A stretch of DNA of 17,177 nucleotides from an uncultured Lachnospiraceae bacterium (GTDB taxonomy: Bacteria; Bacillota; Clostridia; Lachnospirales; Lachnospiraceae): positions 1 through 17,177 of the forward strand of contig CAMOVS010000003.1 in NCBI GenBank assembly GCA_946627575.1. The letters run 5' to 3'. This document shows positions 14,124 through 17,177 of this stretch, piece after piece (within the stretch, counting starts at the first letter, position 1; each line of letters starts with the position of its first letter). The position numbers were made by a program, and so were the translations under genes. The notes beneath the pieces are model-generated. The model saw only the letters and a program-made list of their open reading frames with translations. It had not been told where the DNA came from and made no database searches.

Positions 14124-15137
14124 TTAGATAGTATATTCCTGATGCATCCTAATAAGAAGCAATAATATGGCAGCTTCAGCGTTGACATTGGCTCTCAGCC
14201 TGTCCCGGGTCCTGGCTATTTCCCTTAACAGAGTGTCCAAGGCCCTGAATGAAAGACAGCGTGCCTGGCCTTCCAATGTGATTTCCTCCTCCCGGAAGAT
14301 GATCCGGTCGTCCAGGTCTCCTGCCTTTAACACAAGCAGGTCCCGGTACCAGACCAGAAAAAGATCCAGCATTAGGCCGGCATCCATTTTATCCTGTACA
14401 ATGGTCTTTGCAAAGGCCGCCAGCTGATCCGACGTCCCTTCCTGTACATTTCTGAGAATCTGAAGCGCCTCTTCTTTGTGTGTTTCGAAATCTTCTGATG
14501 AAATGGCCTCCAGAGCCTTCCCCACATTGCCCATGGCATATCCTGCGGCAAAGCTTAATTGGTCATCCGTCAGATCTCTTTTCCCCTGGCCCGATATGTC
14601 CTTGAGACAGGTCAGGATGTCTTCCCGGGCAACAGGTGCGGCCGGAAGAAGCACACAGCGTGACTGGATGGTCTCCAGCATGGCGCCCCGGCTGGTAACC
14701 AGCAGAAAAATAATGACGTAGGATGGAGGTTCTTCTATGGTCTTGAGCAAAGCATTCTGAGCCTCATCATTCATTTTCTCGGCCTCATCGATGATATAGA
14801 TCTTATAGGGGGCCTTGTAAGGAAGAATGTCTGCCGTATTCACGATCTGCTCCCTTACATCATTGACCGTTATCGTATTGGGCTTTTCGTGAACCACATG
14901 AATGACATCAGGATGATTGCCATGGTCCACCTGACGGCAGGATGTGCACACGCCGCAATCCAGCTCTCCCTCTCCCTCGCATTGCAGAATCCGGGAGAAG
15001 CATTCTGCCAGCATTTTCTTCCCGCTGCCCTTCTCTCCTTCAATCATATAAGAATGCGAGATCCGATTCAATCGGACCGCCCTTGTAATATAATCCTTGA
15101 TCCGCCGGTTGCCAAGAACCTTGTCCAGATTGCTCAA
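14124..15137 (-). CDS. holB: DNA polymerase III subunit delta' (TTG start)
   Basis: This is a 337-residue clamp-loader AAA+ subunit. Walker A-like GEKGSGKK is at 34-41, and the zinc-module cysteines are C53, C61, C64 and C67. Also present are the segment PYKIYIIDEAEKMNDEAQNALLKTIEEPP and the SRC motif (QSRC), which carries the arginine that acts on a neighbouring ATPase subunit. Delta' acts with the tau/gamma and delta subunits to load the sliding clamp. The start is TTG at 15137, preceded at short spacing by GGAGGAG; no better ATG exists nearby. Eighteen bases separate it from tmk. In Bacillus the genes yaaQ (darA) and yaaR lie between tmk and holB; they are absent here. Confidence 0.93.
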   Translation of the reverse strand: MSNLDKVLGNRRIKDYITRAVRLNRISHSYMIEGEKGSGKKMLAECFSRILQCEGEGELDCGVCTSCRQVDHGNHPDVIHVVHEKPNTITVNDVREQIVNTADILPYKAPYKIYIIDEAEKMNDEAQNALLKTIEEPPSYVIIFLLVTSRGAMLETIQSRCVLLPAAPVAREDILTCLKDISGQGKRDLTDDQLSFAAGYAMGNVGKALEAISSEDFETHKEEALQILRNVQEGTSDQLAAFAKTIVQDKMDAGLMLDLFLVWYRDLLVLKAGDLDDRIIFREEEITLEGQARCLSFRALDTLLREIARTRDRLRANVNAEAAILLLLIRMHQEYTI

Positions 15138-15155
15138 AAGACTCCTCCGTATCCT

Positions 15156-15815
15156 TTATCCTTCCCCAAGACTTTTCTCTATGCAGTCTCTGATCTGCTG
15201 CTGTATCTCCTCCACGGAAGCGGCGGCATCGATTCGGACGACATCAGACCTGTCCTGCAGAATCTGCCGGTAACCTTCCGCAACCATATGATGAAAGTCC
15301 AGGCTCTCCTGCTCCATCCGATCCAGCTGCTTCTGCCCCTTCTTTCTGCGTATTCCTTCCTCCTCCGGAAGATCCAGAAAAAAGACCAGATCCGGACTGT
15401 ACTCACCGATTCCCAGGCCATTGACCGACCGAACCGTATCAATCCCAAGCCCCCGGGCAATCCCCTGATAGACAAGGGAGGAATCCAGGAAGCGGTCACT
15501 CAGAACCACATGGCCGGACTCGAGAGCCGGAATAATCTTCTCCTTCATAAGCTGGGCTCTGGCCGCCGCGTAGAGCAGCATCTCAGTCACCTCAGACATA
15601 GCCTTGTTATCCGGGTTCAGGATCACCTGCCTTATCTGTTCTCCGATCTCAGTTCCCCCGGGCTCCCGGGTTATAAGACAGGACTTCCCGAGTCCGGACA
15701 GATATTCTGAAAGCAGTTCGATCTGTGTGCTTTTCCCGGATCCGTCCGGCCCTTCCATTACGATAAACAGGCCCCGATCTGCCCTTATACCATGTTCTAT
15801 ATCTTCCCGGTTCAT
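15156..15815 (-). CDS. tmk: Thymidylate kinase
   Basis: This 219-residue dTMP kinase makes dTDP for DNA synthesis. The P-loop is GPDGSGKST at 22-30, and TREPGGT at 49-55 and SDRF at 106-109 (the DRY/DRF motif) are diagnostic. The basic LID region reads EEEGIRRKKGQKQLDRM. It is slightly longer at the N-terminus than many homologues (MNREDIEHGIRADRG before the first strand). The start at 15815 has GGAG about eight bases upstream; the frame extends to 15908, but with no ribosome site and an unlikely basic leader. It lies 140 bases after the decarboxylase and 18 bases before holB. Confidence 0.95.
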   Translation of the reverse strand: MNREDIEHGIRADRGLFIVMEGPDGSGKSTQIELLSEYLSGLGKSCLITREPGGTEIGEQIRQVILNPDNKAMSEVTEMLLYAAARAQLMKEKIIPALESGHVVLSDRFLDSSLVYQGIARGLGIDTVRSVNGLGIGEYSPDLVFFLDLPEEEGIRRKKGQKQLDRMEQESLDFHHMVAEGYRQILQDRSDVVRIDAAASVEEIQQQIRDCIEKSLGEG

Positions 15816-15906
15816 AAACCATTCTCCTCTGTAAATGATAGTTTCAGGTCGGCAAAACCTTCCGGATGCCCGATTCCCTGCGATGCTCTTTCTCCTGCAC
15901 GGACGC

Positions 15907-15940
15907 AACCGGATTCAACGGATCCGAGACGAATCCGATT
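15907..15940 (-). other. Stem-loop after the decarboxylase stop codon
   Basis: AACCGGATTC (15907-15916) can pair with GAATCCGATT (15931-15940) except for one position, around a 14-base loop, directly after the stop at 15956. No T run follows on the minus strand, so it is not an intrinsic terminator. It may be an RNA processing or stability element in the decarboxylase-tmk spacer. Confidence 0.35.
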
Positions 15941-15955
15941 GAATCATTAGCCCGG

Positions 15956-17177
15956 TCAGTCTCTGATACAGAAGACCTGTGCCGCCTGGGCGGGATCAGA
16001 CTCAACCCCCGCAACATGGTATCCATTATATAAAAAATAAGAGATATTTTCCACTATTTCTTTATCAAAGCGCTCGCCTGCGGCGATGTGGGGAATTCCG
16101 GGAGGATAAACCATAATATCCCGGGCAGCAATTCTTCCTTCCGCCCGGTCTAAAGAAACCTTCTCCACCGGCAGGTCCAGACATTCCCAGGAGTACAGGG
16201 CGCATTCCGGCACCCGACAAATCTGACCCGCTTTTTTATACTTAGCTGCTTCTATTCCCCCTGCTGTATCCGGATCCTTTTCCCAATAACCTGCACCATG
16301 CCTCATCCGGTCTTCCCGGTCATAAATACTGTCGATCTCAGAAACCGCCCTCCATAATCTCTCATAATCCTCCACTTCATCCATAACCGAAGTCATGCAA
16401 ACCAGGTGAGAACGCATAGCCATCTCCGGCTCAATAGAATAATCTTCCCTCAGCCTTTTGAAAAGATCTTTCCCCCTCCCCCTGGCAAAGAATACCAGCT
16501 TGCCCGGATCCATCCCGAAGAAAAGACCATGATCATTTTCAATAAGCCTGATGGCACAGAGCCGTCGGCATCGCTCCCGGAAATCTTCCAGCTTCCTGAC
16601 GTAACGCTTCACTTCCTCAGGATGATCCCTCATATAAAGGACTCCGTACTCAGCAGAGGCCATCAATATATATGAAGGGCTTGAAGTCTGAAAAACAGAA
16701 AGCCTGTCCTCAACCGCCCCGGCTGATACCCTGTCGGAGCAGAGGTGGAGAAGAGCCGTCTGGGTCATGGCCGGCAAAGTCTTATGGGTGCTCTGAATAA
16801 CCAGGTCTGCCCCCCGGCTTACAGCACTTTCAGGAAAATATCGATGAAAATGAAAATGTGCCCCGTGGGCTTCATCGACAATCAGTGGGACAGCCTGCCC
16901 TCCCATCTCATCCATAACATCCCGGATGCCCCGGACATCAGAAACAATGCCCTCATAAGTGGGAGATGTCAGAATCACGGCCCGGATGTCAGAAAAGGAA
17001 GCCATCTGCCTCCTCACTTCTTCCGGATCCAGGCTCCCGGCAATGCCATACTCAGGATCCATGGGTGGCCAGAGATAGACCGGCTTCAGACGGAGCAGGC
17101 GTATAGCATTGTATACCGCCTTATGACAGTTCCTGCCGGCAAGAGCACCTTGCGCATCACTTATGTGGGTATGGAGC
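15956..17177 (-). CDS. Orn/Lys/Arg decarboxylase family protein, 5' end outside window
   Basis: This is a PLP-dependent fold-type I amino acid decarboxylase of the ornithine/lysine/arginine family (YaaO/SpeA-like). The reading frame is open to the window edge: it starts in LHTHISDAQGALAG, then RNCHKAVYNAI, so the ATG at 17062 is internal. About 406 residues are visible; typical members have about 480-500, so roughly 80-90 N-terminal residues are missing. The PLP-binding lysine is in STHKTLPAMTQ (codon 16781-16783), preceded by the PLP-ring contact VDEAHGAHF. The C-terminal domain contains the conserved YPPGIPHIAAGE. Members decarboxylate Arg, Lys or Orn; specificity cannot be deduced. A decarboxylase upstream of tmk-holB is a widespread Firmicutes arrangement. 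Confidence 0.92.
   Translation of the reverse strand, partial: LHTHISDAQGALAGRNCHKAVYNAIRLLRLKPVYLWPPMDPEYGIAGSLDPEEVRRQMASFSDIRAVILTSPTYEGIVSDVRGIRDVMDEMGGQAVPLIVDEAHGAHFHFHRYFPESAVSRGADLVIQSTHKTLPAMTQTALLHLCSDRVSAGAVEDRLSVFQTSSPSYILMASAEYGVLYMRDHPEEVKRYVRKLEDFRERCRRLCAIRLIENDHGLFFGMDPGKLVFFARGRGKDLFKRLREDYSIEPEMAMRSHLVCMTSVMDEVEDYERLWRAVSEIDSIYDREDRMRHGAGYWEKDPDTAGGIEAAKYKKAGQICRVPECALYSWECLDLPVEKVSLDRAEGRIAARDIMVYPPGIPHIAAGERFDKEIVENISYFLYNGYHVAGVESDPAQAAQVFCIRD

Noticed and set aside
14889..15710. Plus-strand open frame of 273 codons opposite holB and tmk
   Set aside because: It spans the junction of two certain minus-strand genes, and the translation shows no family pattern.
1..17177. 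CRISPR arrays, tRNA, rRNA, transposases or phage genes
   Set aside because: No direct-repeat array, cloverleaf sequence, or transposase/integrase motif was seen on either strand.

Overview
The window looks like chromosome from an anaerobic Bacillota, probably a Clostridia/Lachnospiraceae-type gut organism. The reasons are strong AGGAGG-type ribosome sites, moderate GC content, and the gene order decarboxylase, tmk, holB, ricT, trmN6, a known Firmicutes arrangement. The taxonomic call is inference. Every recognised gene except one small orphan is on the minus strand, so the text below runs from high to low coordinates, in the direction of transcription.

Region A (17177 to about 12348) is a housekeeping operon. 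It holds the 3' part of an Orn/Lys/Arg-type PLP decarboxylase (5' end outside the window), thymidylate kinase, DNA polymerase III delta', the PSP1/RicT protein with its two Cys clusters, and a TrmN6-like tRNA methyltransferase. It ends at a clear hairpin terminator (12348-12378).

Region B (12191 to 10798) is a two-gene unit. The first gene encodes a DUF6506-like protein with a cysteine-rich tail. The second encodes a thioredoxin-reductase-like flavoprotein whose NADPH-binding motifs deviate from the family.

Region C (10670 to 6989) encodes an iron-sulfur flavoprotein with the compact Cys motif, a cytosolic tannase/feruloyl-esterase-family hydrolase, and a class C beta-lactamase-fold esterase. 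A stem-loop separates the two hydrolase genes.

Region D (6832 to 793) starts at a probable extended -10 promoter whose transcript would begin with a small hairpin. It encodes a flavodoxin-fold reductase, a sugar-type (RbsB-like) lipoprotein, an unusual 866-residue fusion of an RbsA-type double ATPase with an RbsC-type permease, a second separate permease, and a thioredoxin-like protein. An intercistronic terminator between the binding-protein gene and the fusion gene probably lets the lipoprotein be made in excess. The region ends at a bidirectional terminator (674-723) shared with the converging plus-strand gene of unknown function (310-606).

Read together, regions B to D look like an accessory uptake-and-hydrolysis module. 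A sugar-family ABC importer could bring in a small glycoside or ester, and two cytosolic serine hydrolases of unrelated fold could cleave esters. Two flavin reductases plus a thiol-redox pair could reduce the released product. That functional link is inference from gene order; no substrate can be read from the sequence. No tRNA, rRNA, CRISPR array, insertion sequence or phage gene was recognised.
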